The position numbers and the translations under genes are program-made. From assembly GCF_029227915.1 (NCBI RefSeq), contig NC_079879.1:20538501-20602500 (forward strand): 64,000 bases of DNA, in the 5' to 3' direction. The stretch comes from Hydractinia symbiolongicarpus (Eukaryota > Cnidaria > Hydrozoa > Anthoathecata > Hydractiniidae). The notes beneath the pieces are model-generated. The model searched no databases. It was not told the origin of the DNA and worked only from the letters and a program-made list of their open reading frames with translations. Positions 13,283-28,100 of this stretch are shown here, piece by piece. Numbering within the stretch: the first letter of the stretch is position 1; every line of letters begins with the position of its first letter.

Positions 13283-16039
13283 TGCTCCCCATAAACTTCA
13301 TCGTTAATTTTCTTGCTTTTCTAAGAAACTGACATCAGTAAGAGAACGTCATATCAAACGAAAAAAAGCATAACGTTGGAGGGAGGGTGATGCGGGGGCT
13401 TTAACTTCAATTTATATATTTATGTTATGTTGTAGTAATTCTTTTATTTATAAGCGGCATTTTTTTATTTTATTTTTTGGTAAAGCCATATTTGCTTTTG
13501 AACAGATGACACATAGAAACATTCTTTCGTAATCCCTTTATTTTTTAAGTCAATAAAAGGATTAGTCGGTCACAATAAGCACACAGTAAGCGGTTCATAA
13601 TGTCCTGTCTCAAAAGCTACGTGAATCCTGCACTAAAAGGATTGAAAGTTATTATTTATTATTTTCAACCAAGGCGATAAATTCCGGAATGATTCATTAA
13701 AGCGCTTTCCCCGCATCATATACATCCACGAGAACTGACTTTGTTTATTAACACGTGTTTAAACAGCCTTGCTTCTAAGTTGTCAACATTATGACAACGT
13801 GTTGGGAAAGGGTTAATGTCAGTTCACCACACAGTTCAGATCGTATATTATTCAATTTTATGCACACGGAAACAATAAGATATATTTAGATTATTTAACC
13901 TTGTGGAGGTTTTACCATTCTTAGGTTTTTTTTTAAAAAAATAGATGTTTCTCAGAATACAACCTTGTTCTCAGGGATTTTTTTTAAAAAAAAACTGTTA
14001 CAGATTTCCTGGGACAAGCTGACAAAAAAGTTCTTAATTTTTTCCCTGATAGAAAACTCTAAGAAAACATTGGTAAAAAAGTTGTGTGAAAATAACATTA
14101 ATTCCCCTCGGATCAAAAGAAATAAAATAAACGGCGCTTGCGCAAAATCTTTAAAAACATGCTGATGTCTAAAAGAACATCAGCACACACAACAGTACAA
14201 AATATAATTACCTTCCTTTTACGCAACCCCTTTTTCTGATATCATTATACAATTATTCCTGGGAACGAAATTCGTATGTATGTTGTAAATCACTAAGCTT
14301 TTGTATGATTAGTTTTGTGTGATGTTAACATAAAAACCACATTATTATCTTTCGCTGACACACAATCATATACATAAAAAGCTTGCCAACATTCTCATGT
14401 AACATGTTACTGTACTAAAAATGAAACTGGTGTATGACAACCTTGTTTCCAGGGCCTTATTTTTTAAGAAAATTTTCATATTAAAGAAGTCTCAGGAGGC
14501 AGGGACTAGGGACGAGTTCGAGAGACTACCAATGTACACATTCTTGTCTTGGGTTTAGAAAGATTAGTCGAACGGTGGTTTAACTGACAAATCACATTGA
14601 AGAAAATTATCATGCAAAAAATCTTTCGGAATGCTGGTTCTATGACAGTTATAAGTGATAAGAAAAATTAGACGAAACTTTATTTTAAAATAGGATTTTA
14701 TAAGAAAAAAGTGTCTCTATATTCTAAAAAAGAAAAAAAAAAAAGTATTTTTACAAACCTTTTCATAGTGCGTGTGTCGATATGACAGATGATAGTATCA
14801 TGTAAACTCTACAGAAGTAAATGTTAACCATATGTAGCTAAAGTTTATAACACGGATTAAGTTTTAAGATGGATGGATTATTAAAACTGTCAAATGATAG
14901 ATACTTGTGATTGAAATCAACTCTAAAACGATATACAAGGCAACAGCAAGTTCTTTAATTTAGGCATTTTCTAATTGTTTAATTCATGCTGGGTTGATGC
15001 AAAAGAGCGGTTAACCACGGTCAGTTTAGGCGTATCTAAACAGCTGAACCACGGTCTTTTTATTATTATCATTCGAGAAAAATATTCGCACAGGATAAAC
15101 TATATTTAGTTTGTACTACTTCTAATAAAGGGAACTGTGCAACAGAAGCTATCACTTGGGCTAACAAAGCTTTGGAAATATGGCAGGCGTTTAAAACAAA
15201 CAATCTCCCAGAATGTTTATATAATGTTCATATAATTTTATGCGGTTAGCCTTACTAATTCTAAGGATATTACCCTTTCAATTATTTTCAGCGGAACCAC
15301 AAAAGGCTGTCCAAAGTGTCTAAAATTTTCATTTGATCTAGAAAACAAAAGCCTTATCTGGAGATCTAACCTACGACCGTTTGGACGCTCAAGCGAGCAT
15401 GTTACAGATTAGGCCAACAATCCGGAGTGTATCGTTTACGAAAACAAAAAAGAAAAAATGGACCTCTAAAAATAGATGCAAGTAAAGTTTATTACACCGT
15501 TAATTTGAAACCAACGGGACTAAATAGTTCATGTCGAATCTTAATTAGACGTTGGGCTACATTTTTTTGGCGGATTAAAATTTAAAAACACTGCACTTGA
15601 TACGTTTGTCAAACAACACTTGATGTCACTTACATGCAGCCTCGAATTATGAGGTGTTTCTTGACTCGAATCATGATAAACGACACCCAAAGAGTACAGC
15701 ATTGTGCATTTTAACTTGCAAATAAGCAAAAATATGATCAATCAATCAGCATAAAACAAACCTGTCTTTTTTCCTTGTACTTATATGAAAAATACAAGAT
15801 GTAAGCTCGAATTTAAATTCGAATTTAGACATTCGAAATCAACGTTCTCCTTATTAGGTTCACCGTATTAAAATTTTGACGGCTCAGGGGCCACAAGAAC
15901 CTGGGGACGAGGTTGACAAAAACGTACAGCTTTTTTGATGATTGTCCTTACTCACCTAGTTACAATAACTTAAAGTTACTTTCGATAATATCCGGTAACT
16001 ATTAAGTATGAATTCAAATCTTACAACAAGGCAGATAGA

Positions 16040-16119
16040 CACCCTCGTTACAAGGGTTTTTTAGCCTTCTTGATATAGGAGATGACTGAAAAAGGGCAAA
16101 AAACCCTAGGGACGAGGAT
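16040..16119. repeat. Short inverted-repeat element with CCTCGT...ACGAGG arms
   Basis: The left arm reads ACCCTCGTTACAAGGGTTTT and the right arm reads AAAACCCTAGGGACGAGGAT. They face each other across about 40 bases, as in a small foldback MITE. Related arms occur elsewhere in the window, at about 13959, 14436-14518, 15899, 17019, 17354 and 38441-38487. Confidence 0.55.
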
Positions 16120-18899
16120 GGGCAGATAGACTGCCAGTGGCCCACACTCTGATACCCGTTTTATAAAAATTTGGTCATAAAAATGATATGCCTTGTCAAT
16201 TTCATACAGTAATGTATTCTCCACGATATTTCGTTTCGATATTTCTGTTGGCCTGTTGAAATAATTAAAAAATGATTAGGAATTATAAAATGAGAAAGGA
16301 GATGACCCATTAAAAAATTTTTAACGCGATATAAAAGTCTTATTCACAAGAAAAATATTTTTATTTTAAAAGATTGACTCAGAGCTTTTATCTCTTCTAG
16401 TGCAAGCGTTAGGTAAACTAGACGTAACATGTTCGATTTTCACGAAAGAGGTCTGTTCGAAAGTTGTTTGGTTTAAGGAATTTATTTTTTGTATTACAGA
16501 ATTTTTTCCAGATAGCTACACAAAGAGATATGAAAATTGTTCGAAAAATGCAGAGAATTTTTCATAAAATTGTACAAATTTAACAGCTTTCCAATGCGAC
16601 TGTAAAATTTTTAACAATTTTACAATATCACATTTTTTTTAAACCGCAGAAATAGGTGCATGCATAATTTCAATATACGACACAATAATATAAACATGAT
16701 TATTTTCGTCATTTAAACTAGTAGGAAGGAAAAAAAACAATTGGAAATACACCCTTTATCAGATTGCTTTTTTAAAAAAAGAAAGTATAGCTAGTTGAAG
16801 CTTTCTAATACTTATATTATTCACATTTTGACACGAAGATTACTCTGGTTGAGGACTTCGAATTAGTTAGTAATTGTGAGAAAGTAGTGAGTAAACAGAT
16901 CATGGTTGCATTCTTTTTAACAACCTGAGGTGGTGTCTACTTCATGAATGCAAATAAATCAACAGGATCACATACATGTGACATGTCAATGTAAAAATTC
17001 CACCACGCCCACTTAACCAGCCTCGTTTCCAAAACAAAGTTTTGTTTCTTATTTTCATTACAAGTTCCATGTTTTTAGTACTAGAAAAAAAATGTTGAAA
17101 GATTTTTGAGCTTCTAGTGTGTATTCACCATTAGAAGATAAAGCATGGTATACATTTACGTACCTCGTTGTTAGCAGCGTGGCCGAAAATGTAACGAGCT
17201 TACATAAACAGTGTTTGCTTCATAGCTACAAAAGTTTTTTCAAATTCTTTTTCTGTCTACTTGCGATTTATGACACAGGCTCTCAAATTTAGTGACGCAA
17301 TCTAATAAGTCTCGTCCCAAGACTTTTATACTTTTATAACAATCGTTTAGAACAAGCCTTGGCAACGAGGCTAGACAATTGACATTTTTTAGTTGGATTT
17401 TAGTTGTAAAAAATGTGTGAAGGTCAGAGGAGGGCATGCGCTTTTAACTTAGGAAACACGATTTATAGGAGAGGCAGCTTACACGTGAGAGAAAATTAAC
17501 AAAAAATATTGAACAAAATGAAAATCAGGAAAGTAAGATAAGCTAGATAAATAGCCTGAGAAAATAAGTTTATAATAAACAAAGTAGAAATAGAATAAAA
17601 ATAAACAAAACATCAAAACAGAAAACAGCCTCTTACCTCACTGAATTTCAGCTATTCATAAAAAGTACTTGTAAAGTTGTGATGGCTTCTATAGAGTTCT
17701 CTTAAGCGACCGCGTATAATGATTAATAGATATTTGAACTGTAATATCCATCCTTAGCGAATTCAGTTCTTCTTAATTGCAAATAAATTGCATTTAAATT
17801 TCTTAGCGGAGCATTAATAACTGGCTTAATTACTTCATTTCATTTACTAATTAGGGTAAATAAATATCTTTAAAAAGATATCGTTGTCAATTTAGAAAGA
17901 TTAATAGTTGACCAATACTATGAACTTTTTTGCAGGTCTAATATATAGCAATCGTTCGTGATGAATGAGTGAAAAAAAGGGCGTTGACACTCGTATTTAT
18001 GAACAATCAAGACAGTATTGTGGGCGGTTAATGTCACCATTCGCAACCTTGATGGGGACACTTTAATTTTTTTTCAAAGCAAAAGTGAAACAAATCTATT
18101 TTTAAGCTACATCTTTATTTCGTAACATTTATGAATAGTGGTTGATTGACGTGAGTGTCTTCGAATATTTTTGTCATCGTTTTTTAACCGTTGACAAGTA
18201 CCATAATGGCGGCATATGTCAATCACAAAGAAGCCATGCTTAACTTGTTTGTTTGTTTTGCAACAAGTGCTTCATTTTTTTTATTTGAGCGGTTTTTTAT
18301 ATCTTCCGTTTTAACTGACATATTTTTACTTTATTTGACCTCCTTTTTTTACAATCGCGCAATTTTTGAAGTTTGACTGCTTTCAATGTCAAACAAAATT
18401 CAAAAATTTGAAAGCAAAAACACAAGTTGAAATAAAGAGGAAATGAATTAAAACAGTATTTCCTTTAACATTGCAAATTTATAAAGCCTCTATGCTATTA
18501 ATAACGGTAATATCTACCTCAATCTCCTATGAATTACATCCCCCTTTTTATTTGAAGTTCAAGTTTTTTTTAGAAATGCAAAAAATTACAGTTTTTTTTA
18601 CAAGAAACAACTTGATGAAAAACAATACCGACATTTGGTTAAAAAATGAGAAACCAGTACTGAGATTGGACACAGCTAATTTTCAAGACATGAAATAATA
18701 ATTGAATTTAATTTCGTATGTATGACCAAGGCCGGTCACGTGGTTTTTTAAGTGCTTAAAGGGCGTACAAGGCATGGAAGTGCTCACATGTCCATTAGTT
18801 CTTGAACCGTACACCTTAAAACTGTTTGATTATCTATAAGATAAGCAGTTCTACTTTGAATAGTTTATAATGTTGTTGTTAATAACAGTGTAATTTCTT

Positions 18900-19135
18900 A
18901 ATGATACCCTTAACCTTGGAGGGTTAGTGCTGTAGCACTGGGGTCTAAGGATATGTTTCCCCATAGAATGGGGTTTTTTCGCATCCGGCTTAGCCACGAT
19001 TTCGGAAACGTTTCGATTGTAAGTTAGTGGTTGTAATTTAGTGTGTAGGAGATATAGATGTATTATATTGTGTTATGACTACCGATAGCACACGGTTCCT
19101 AACTAAGATGACAGACTACTACTACTACTACTAGT
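18900..19135 (+). repeat. SINE-like structured segment with a (TAC)n tail
   Basis: GC-richer than its surroundings. It has nested hairpins: GTGCTGTAGCAC at 18927-18938 inside a CCTT...AAGG stem, then CCCC/GGGG arms at 18959-18973. It ends in about five ACT units at 19115-19131. Hairpin head plus short-repeat tail suggests a SINE or another small retroposed RNA. No clear pol III A/B boxes were identified, so the class is uncertain. Confidence 0.3.
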
Positions 19136-19679
19136 CGAAGTTCTTTGAGTCTTCCCTGTCGCAAAAATAAGAAAATAAATAAGGTTATTTTCGGTTGAGC
19201 GCAGCGAATTAGAAAATAATCCTGCATAACAACATATCGTAAATGCTCCAATGAACACCCGTTCTCTAATAAACGCCCGTCTTCAGTAAACGCATCCCCA
19301 CTAAGAATTAAAAATCTTAATGAGCGGCTGCTCCCCGTGATAAACGCTCTCTTCAGTATAAAGGAGTGTTTCTTAGTGTTTGCCTTTTTTAAGTAATTTA
19401 TTTGTCTTCCCCAAAAATCAAAATTTTTATAAAAGCAGGTACGTTTATTAGAGCAGTCCCTATGCAGTATACAAAAATTTTTGTGGTTTTTTTTAATTCA
19501 ATTATTTCAGCAACGCCACCCACGCCTCCCTGTTTTACTATTTAAAAAACAATAAAAAAAATCGAGCTAAGAAATGCTGACAAATAAACTCCAGTTTAGG
19601 GTTTGTACATTCTTGACCCAAGATTTTAAACTCAACCAGTTCTGAGGGCGAGAATGGGCTTTGTATATACTGTGAACTA

Positions 19680-20140
19680 CTCTTTATCTCGAACAAAAGT
19701 CTTGGTTCATTGGACATTGTATACGCTCTGAGTCATAGGCCTCCATTTATTTCGAAACTCTATATCTCGAACGTTTGTTCTGGTCCCTAACGACTTTTTC
19801 TCCCTCTCTATCTCGAACTTTTTTGTGTCTAAGGGTTCATCCACACAGCAAATAGAACAAAAAAGTTCGTAAACTGAGAATTTAAAATACACCCCAAACA
19901 TTTGGATACAAACAAGGAAAACATATGATTTGGTTTTGTTCGATTCTCAAGAACGTCTACATATTTTTATAAATATGTTTACGTTTATCTGATGTGTAAT
20001 ATTTTATAAGTATAGGAAAACGTGAAATCTTATGCACCTTCAACAAACACTTGATATTGCTTTGTTAACAAAAATTTAAATTTCTTTCTCGAAATTTCTG
20101 GAACAATTTTTTTAATCTCTTGCAAGTTCGAGATAAAGAG
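19680..20140. mobile_element. MITE-like element with TATCTCGAAC terminal inverted repeats
   Basis: The left end CTCTTTATCTCGAAC (19680-19694) is repeated exactly, inverted, at 20126-20140. Two extra near-copies of the same 15-mer sit inside, at 19758-19772 and 19804-19818. The element is about 460 bases with no coding capacity. No target-site duplication was confirmed. Confidence 0.5.
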
Positions 20141-22149
20141 AGCCCACTTAATAAATTTTAAACCTTATAAGATAATTTTGTCACCTCCACCTCAACTTTA
20201 TGGAAAATAGCTACAACCAATAAGTATATCCTTCTCACATAACTAACATATTCGTAATATAAGGTATATACGCGGATATAAAGCTAAGCACTTGAATAGC
20301 AAACACTGTGTTTTATCAATTTGTAGGCCTGCCTGTTCAAGACAACCGAATTTTTTTTGGATTTCACCATTCAGTTGACACTCAATTTTTATGATTTTGA
20401 TAAAAGACTTGTGACTTCATTTACGCCTCTTCCTCCCACCTCTTCTTATACACAGAAGCGCGCGCGATATTGCTAAGGCAAAAGTGAAACCTGGATAATC
20501 TCTCTCTTCTTTTTTATGCACAAAAATAAGGGGCGGTCGAAATTTTTACACCCATAATCTCAACAATGCAAGATCGCTTGGTTAAGCCCATACACAAGTT
20601 GACCAGCGTTATTTTTTTCCCATTAAGAAGCTTTCTCAATAACAATAGAGCTCCTGATATACCTTGATGTTTTTATTCATTCTGAGAATAACAAGGAGAA
20701 GAACAGTGGCTTTGGAAACAAGAATTCAACTTGATAATAAAAAAATTACCTGGTGCTTATAAACAAAACACTTGGCGCAATTTACTTCACAGCATGACAA
20801 AGTGATTTAAACACCAGGTTTTAACAAATCCACTTTGCTCTCAGTTCTTTATCGTCTTATAGAAAAAAATCAAATTCAGGTGCATTTAATTTCAAGTGTC
20901 CTTCACATTTAAGTGCAAGTATTTTAAAACCACAAAAATTGTTTTTTTTTTCTTATAGTATCAGAAAAAAAATCAATCACATCTTGATCATAACCGCGAT
21001 AAAAAACTTTTTTTGAGATGTAGTGTGCTTTTCTCCGCGTTTTAAATACATACACTTTACTGCTTCAATTGTAAAAGTTCAAGTATTTGAAAACGTGCAG
21101 CTTTCATTTAAAATGTCAAAATTCATTATAAGCAAGCACGTATCATGTACAATCATTTGCTATCCAATTAAGCTGACACGAGTCAACCACATGAATGTAC
21201 CAATATCTTCAATATTCTCGCTGTTAAATACAAGTTTAATTCTCTTCGCATATGAAATTTATTTAATTTGACGAACTTTTTATTAAAGAACGATTCTGTC
21301 AGAGCACTTCTTCGCACGGCTCTTAAAAAAATTACTAGTACTGATTAAATTACAGAGACGACTAAATAATGGAGAAGAGCGAGGTTATCAGTATCGGTTG
21401 TCGAACCCAGAATATAAATAAACCGAGGATGTTGATAAAATCTCTTTTTTATTACAATTAAAAAGCTACACATTTTTTTGTGTGCATAAATACCTCAATA
21501 AATAAATTAGTAAATACATAGCTAACGGATAAACATTCTAAACATAAATACTGCTAATAATTTAATATACGCAATAAATACCTCCTTTAAAAATCAACTA
21601 AACTTCGAAGCTCGACAGAAAAAACACACATTTTACCGTAAAAATAACATATGAAATACATAGAAGCAACCAATGACAAATACGTTAGAAATGTAACTTT
21701 CGCGAGAGCAGGTATAAGCTACATAGCTTACATGAACAAAAATCAAAACAAAAAAAACACACAAGACATGATGAGGAACAGTGGATACATTATATTTACC
21801 ATTCAAGAGAGTCTGTCTCCTTACCTGAACTCTCAAACTAGTTCCATATTACAAATAAAATGAAAAATGCAAAAGTGACTTCATTTGCAGGTTCGTTCTG
21901 CAGGATGTCATGCTTAAAAACAATGACCCAATGTCCATCCCAAGGTAAAATTTCCTTTTTAGGTAATTGGACAAAATATAGACAATTTTTGGTTTCTTAA
22001 CACACAAAAAAAACATTTAAAAGATTTATCACGACAACTTTAGTATCTGGAAGTGCAATATTTGGGTCTTTTGAAGGTTTGACTGAAAAATAGTCTAAAT
22101 ATTCACACTCAGAATAACTCCATTTCTCTTAGAAATACAGAACAGACCA

Positions 22150-25100
22150 CTACTGAGCATTAGCAGCACCGTGGTCACCAATATTCAGTGGTTTATGAAG
22201 ATACTTGCAAGAACCTTCTTCACTAAAGTCAGCAACAGTTTGACCGTGCCCCTTCAATACCCACTTAGCAGTAAGCAAGCCATCCACTCCAACTGGGCCA
22301 CGAGCATGTATTCTAGCTGTACTGATACCTACTTCAGCACCTAAATAAACAACGCTATGAGCTAAAGAAGACATTAATACAAAAAGATTTCGTATACCGT
22401 GTTTATCCTAAAGGCGAGGGTGAAATTTAACAATTATAATAGAAAATGTAATGCATTGCACTGAAGGATAAAAACCAAAATGATGGAATTTGGTACACCG
22501 TTCTCTTGTTTTCATATATATTGACAAATTTCCAGATGACGCTAATTTGGTCAATGCAGAGATAAAACACATAAAACCAATTTAAATTAAATATTACTTT
22601 TAATTACCAGTTCGAATAAGTGTCTTCAGTAGAAAATAAAAAAATAATAATAAACGTACAGGGTGTGTCAGATCTCTTGGTAAAAAATATCACAATATTT
22701 GATCCTACCTAACCCAAACCTGTAACCGTCAGCAAATCTGGTACTGGCGTTATGAAAGACGCATGCGCTGTCAATACCATGCAAGAATTTTCGAGCTGTT
22801 TCCTCTATAAAGAAGAGATATCGTCACACAAGCACAAGCCAAGGTTAATTGCAAATCAAATTACAAGAATATTATATTATATATAATATATACCAATCAT
22901 ATAATATATATCAAATTAAAAAGGTTGGCGTAAAATATGCTCAATTTCCATAACTTGTTGGATGGCTGGGTTTTCTGAATTTTTACCGGTTATTAAAAAA
23001 GTTGTTTTTTTGTAAACAAGTTAAATTGTCTTAACTTCTAAAGCAACCAAAATATGGCGTCGACGCCCAAAAAAACCCAATGCGCGAGTCAGATACTAAA
23101 CGCTAAGAGCTGTGACTTACACGCCTTACTGAATGGAAAACAACATTTAAACAATACGTCAAGAAATCGTTGTGGACTTTGGAGCTGCTTTTAAACCTTA
23201 GGATTACTTAATAACCCTTAGGCTCTGTTATTGCGATGCGGCTGGAGAATAACAAAAGCCAACAATCAGAACAGATTTATCTAATAAGCACAGATCAACA
23301 TTTTCAACATGACGTCTACGGTTATATTCATATAAGTGCCTGCTGTTTTATAAAATGTTTTAAGATCTCCAGATGATAAACGAATATATACGCTTGAAAG
23401 AGCTTTTTTTTACTTTTTTTTAATTCAGAAACTGCTGATATTGTTGCTATGACAACTCATGATACACACAAAAACAGTGAGCTCTGAGCTCAAATTGTGC
23501 AATTGTGTAGAGATAACATAGATGGCATTAGGACGCACTTTAGATAAGAAATTTGTTTTATAAATACAACAATGATAACAGTTTTACTTAGGGGGAGTGA
23601 ACAGACATGTCATTCATTACTTGCTTGATTTAACAGAAAGATCTTCTATTAACGTATGAAACAACCATAATTACACTTGATTAACGAATCAGACTTGTCG
23701 TCAGACAACACGTGATTTATCTATCATATCGTATACGCGGCTTGCACAAAAGAAAAATATGTCTCCCTTACTTTAATTATAAAACATACAGAGCCTTCTA
23801 TCGAAGATGTAGTGCGTCAAATCAGAGGAGTTATTTTTATCTAAGTTTTAACCAGGTGTAGGGCACATTGTTCGTGGAATCAGTATATAAAAGTAGCACA
23901 AGGATAACAATTTCCAATGAGACGCGCCTTGTCAAGTGAGCGCCGACCAGCACATTTGACTCAAGCCAAGCTAACTTCAGCTTAACTTTTATGCTTTATT
24001 ATCTGAAATTTTAACCTTGTTTCTCAATTTACTAATCCTAATCTTACCATTGTCCGTGACGATAGCATCTGTATGAGAACTGCCATGAGCAAGTATATGT
24101 CTGATGGCGTCATCAACACCATCTACGACCTCAACGGCACATTCCAAACCCGAATACTCCACTTTTAATGACTTTGCAGGGACTGGACCAAATGGTAAGG
24201 CTCGAGAAAGGCGAGGTCCAGCATGAACAATGACCTGTGGAAAAGCGATGTTTAGTGATAACCTTTTGTGATGCAAAAAAACAAACAAACAAGCAGGCTG
24301 GCAGACAGGCAGGTAGCTAGATAATGGGTTCTCAGAAGTTAAAATGATTTTCTCATTGACTTTCCTTTTTTACTAAGTGTGCATGGAATTCTAGGTAAGA
24401 AGAGACAATATAATTCTATAATTTAGCTAAATAAAATTCCTGACCTAAATATATAAAAATTTAGATAAAGAGAAAAAAAATACAGAAACTGAGTCAAGAA
24501 TACATATCTGGGTCAGACATAATCCTTGACATTTTAGTCTACTTGCCTCTTTTCTCTGACTGAAAATACGTGTTTGACATGTTTTGCTCTGGTTTTTCTT
24601 GACCGGTAAAAACCCAGGATTCATATTACCAAGTATTTCACAATGAGCATAATTGTGTATTATTAGGTGGATTAGATTAATTTCAAATGCCAGTGTGATT
24701 TAAAATAAAATCTACTGTTGAAATAATACCACTTACATTATGTTCTTTTAAATTATGCAGAAGCGTATCAAAAGCTGTTGTTTGCAACAATCGTTGATCA
24801 ATAAGAAGAGTTTCCATAGCATTGCAAGCAGCCGGGTAGTTGCATTTCGAATCAACGACTGAAAAGAAAATGGTGAAACAATTTTAAAATTTACGCAGGA
24901 ATACACAAGAAAATCCTAAACAATAAGTTGACAGAAGCTCAGGAATATTGAAGTTCAATAAAGTTTTTTAAAGAAATGTTACAAAAAAAGGAAAAGAAAA
25001 AGACCCTTCTCTTCTTTCAGCAGATTTTTTGTGTGCCAGTGCCCAAAAGTTACTAGATTTAAATATAGCTTTTCCAAAATTGTAACTGAGACCATCCGTC

Positions 25101-28100
25101 CTGGGGGTGGCTCGGACTGAAAAGGTTAAATAGTCTAGTTTTGGACAGTGGGGAATATCGTTATTACCCTTGTCGTTATCAAGTAGAAAAAGCCACATGT
25201 TCGCACGTCCCTAATACACCAGTCCTTAGATTATCACCCGTTGTTTATATATGGAGCATCCTTAGCACAAAGTAGCGATACGGCTACCATTTTGAACCAC
25301 AGACGACTGATAATATTAATATAGAGATCGCGCATAAATAAACAATAACGTTTTGTCAGGTAAACATTTTACAGACCAGTCTGCACAGGAATGCAACCTA
25401 CCAATTTTTGAAGCCATATCTAAGCAAGCATCTTTATCAACATACACGTGACATACTCCTTCAGCATGACCGAGAACAGGAATATCTCTACTTTGCTCAG
25501 TTATCTTTGCTATCATTTCGCTGGATCCACGTGGAACTACCAAATCAATGTGATTCTTTAATTGCAACAAATCTGACACTGCATCTCTCGAGCTGACCTT
25601 AAATATAAGATTTAAATAGTTCATATACAAATTTTTTACGCAGAACAAATTTTCACAAATTACTAGAAAGTGAGAGGGATGGGAGAGTTTGTAAAATTTT
25701 TTTAAAGTTGAAATTGACATATTTATTAAAGGAGTGCTACGCAAATGAGAAGAAAAAATGAGTGTATATTATTTTTTTTTATAAAAAAGGAAAAGAAAAA
25801 TTCAAATTTGGCAAGAATTAATCTTCTCGAATTCTGTGATTAGTGGGTTTGTTTTACTATAGTTTTTATAATTTGTCCGATATTGACAAAACTAACTAAA
25901 TTCGTGAAAATTACATTTCGCAATATTACTTTCCTCTGGATAAATTAATTAAAAGTAAATTATCATCAGTTATAAAAAGTTGCTGTTTACAGATCTATAA
26001 TATTTTTCATTGATTTTACGTCGTTCATAATATTCTAAGATTAGCCATTCTCTTATACTTCTCAGACTTAGACATTAACTCTAGTTCAGCTATCAATACT
26101 GTCGTTTTGGTCATGTTTCAATCTTTAGAATTAAAAAATTGACGAACTTCTCATCAACAAATATTTATGCATACGAACACCAATGTGCTTTTAACTTAAA
26201 AGAAAATATGAAGAAGCATAAGGGAACACATACTAAGGCAACTGCATCAGGATATACATCTTGTCCATGTATAGAAAGTGCTTCTTGTACAAGAGAATGA
26301 AGATATTTGTTGCTGTGGTAGGCTTCTTTACCACCCTTTAACAACAGTCCATTACCACTTGCTATCGCCAAAGCTGCAACCTGCAACACAAAAATGATTA
26401 TATAAACAAACTCATTGTGTTACCCTCGAAGTTTAATAATTCCAAAACATTATAAGTGAATATTTATTTTATAAATTAATATTCATTAATCTCACAAAGA
26501 TACAGGAAAATACAATGTTCCAGGTGACTTTTTAACGGAAACAAGGTTTTCCTAATCAAAGCGTCCATTCCTTAACTTATAAACTTCGTTATGTATTTCT
26601 TTAAACATGAAAAACTCAACCACAACAGTTTCTCCAAATACAGTTAACTCGCAGCATTAATGTGTCGAACTTACCTGCGGTAAAGCATCTGGTCTGGATT
26701 CAAAAATAATCATGAGAACACCAATTGGAACAGTAACTTGTCGCAGCTCCATCCCTTCAGCAATTTGCATTGCATTTAACGTCCGACCCAAGATATTATA
26801 AGAACTGCTTGCTATTTGTGTTAAACCAGACGACAATGTTTTCAATTTTTCTGATGACAAAGCAAGTCTGGAAATTAATGACGGTGCAAGTGTACCACTT
26901 TCTTCAGCAGCTTGTAAATCTTTTTGATTTTCTTCTAGTATCTCTTTTTCTCGTTCCTGCAAAAGTTCAGCCAGTTTAGAGATTACGTCAGCACGTTGAT
27001 GGGAAGTGAGGTTTTGCAAAGCTCTGCTTCCACCTCTTGCTAAAATAATAACAAATAAAAATTTAAATACATGCACTCTATGCAATTAAATTGTGAACAG
27101 TGTGTAATATATGAGAAAAACTTTAAGAATCAATATTTGGTAAAGTTTAAGGACAATGAATCAATTTAAATTGGGTTTATATAGCCTTGTGATCATGAAT
27201 GTAAAACAACGCCCTTGGTCAAACCTGCCTTCTTAAAATTCATCTATATGTGTCTGATAAAAAGTAAGTGAAGAAATCTAGGACTGAAGTTTAGTTCTAA
27301 AGAGAATATAAACACCTATTAATACCCACCTTTTACAGCTTGGTCTTCAGCAGTTGGTCCATTTGTTTCTGCCATTGTAAAAAAAGTACCAATCTTTTTT
27401 CCATTGACAATATCATTTACAATATTAACTTCTTTGAATTGGCCATTCGCAATAACAACTGACACTCCATTTTCCAGTGCATATGTAGCTGCACTAACCT
27501 AAATATTAACAAGATAATTCTTTTAAAATGTTAAAAATCTTCATTAAATTTAAAAAATATCTTAAATTAACAATGTTCAACAAGGTGCAACAATAGTTTT
27601 CTTTAAGAAATAAGCATCATAGAAGAAATCAAAAGGGTTTATTATCCAGACAGACCTTAGACTCCATTCCACCAGTTCCGACTTTCGAAGAACCTTCACT
27701 GTATCTAATATCTTTTGCATCACTGGGTCGAAATACGCTTAATAAAGATGACATTTCGTCCTGAGGTGGGCCTGTGTAGATACCATCAACATCGGACAGG
27801 ATGATAAGCAGATCGGCATTCATTTCAACAGCAAATAGTGATGCCAAATTGTCATTGTCTTTAAGATTTATTTCCTAGACAGTAGAAAGAGCAAATATAG
27901 AAATAATTTATATAACATATATATCAAAAGTATACATATTTTACTGCAAAGTGACAGTGTTTGGGTTTCAGCAAATATTGCTACAAATTGTCATAACTTA
28001 CTGTAGCTTGTCTTGGTGGAAGCTAAAAAAAATTGTTGGCGAAATGTATAAATGAAAAATTTAACATTGGAGTAAATGTATAGTTAAAACTGCTTCTACT

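Larger units (their letters stand above)
10596..22149. other. Long gene-poor region
   Basis: About 11.5 kb without any coding exon I can support. Open frames are short, low in complexity and domain-free. It contains a TTTA microsatellite, dispersed copies of a CCTCGTCCCCAGG-type motif, an inverted-repeat element at 19680-20140 and a SINE-like segment at 18900-19135. The right end includes the 3' flank of P5CS. Distal exons of the FGFRL-like gene could be hidden here. Confidence 0.5.

Noticed and set aside
15541-15741. Possible 5' exon of the FGFRL-like gene (MLYSLGVVYHDSS...)
   Set aside because: Its GTAAGT donor leaves phase 0 while the Ig1 exon needs phase 1, and the peptide is a poor signal sequence.
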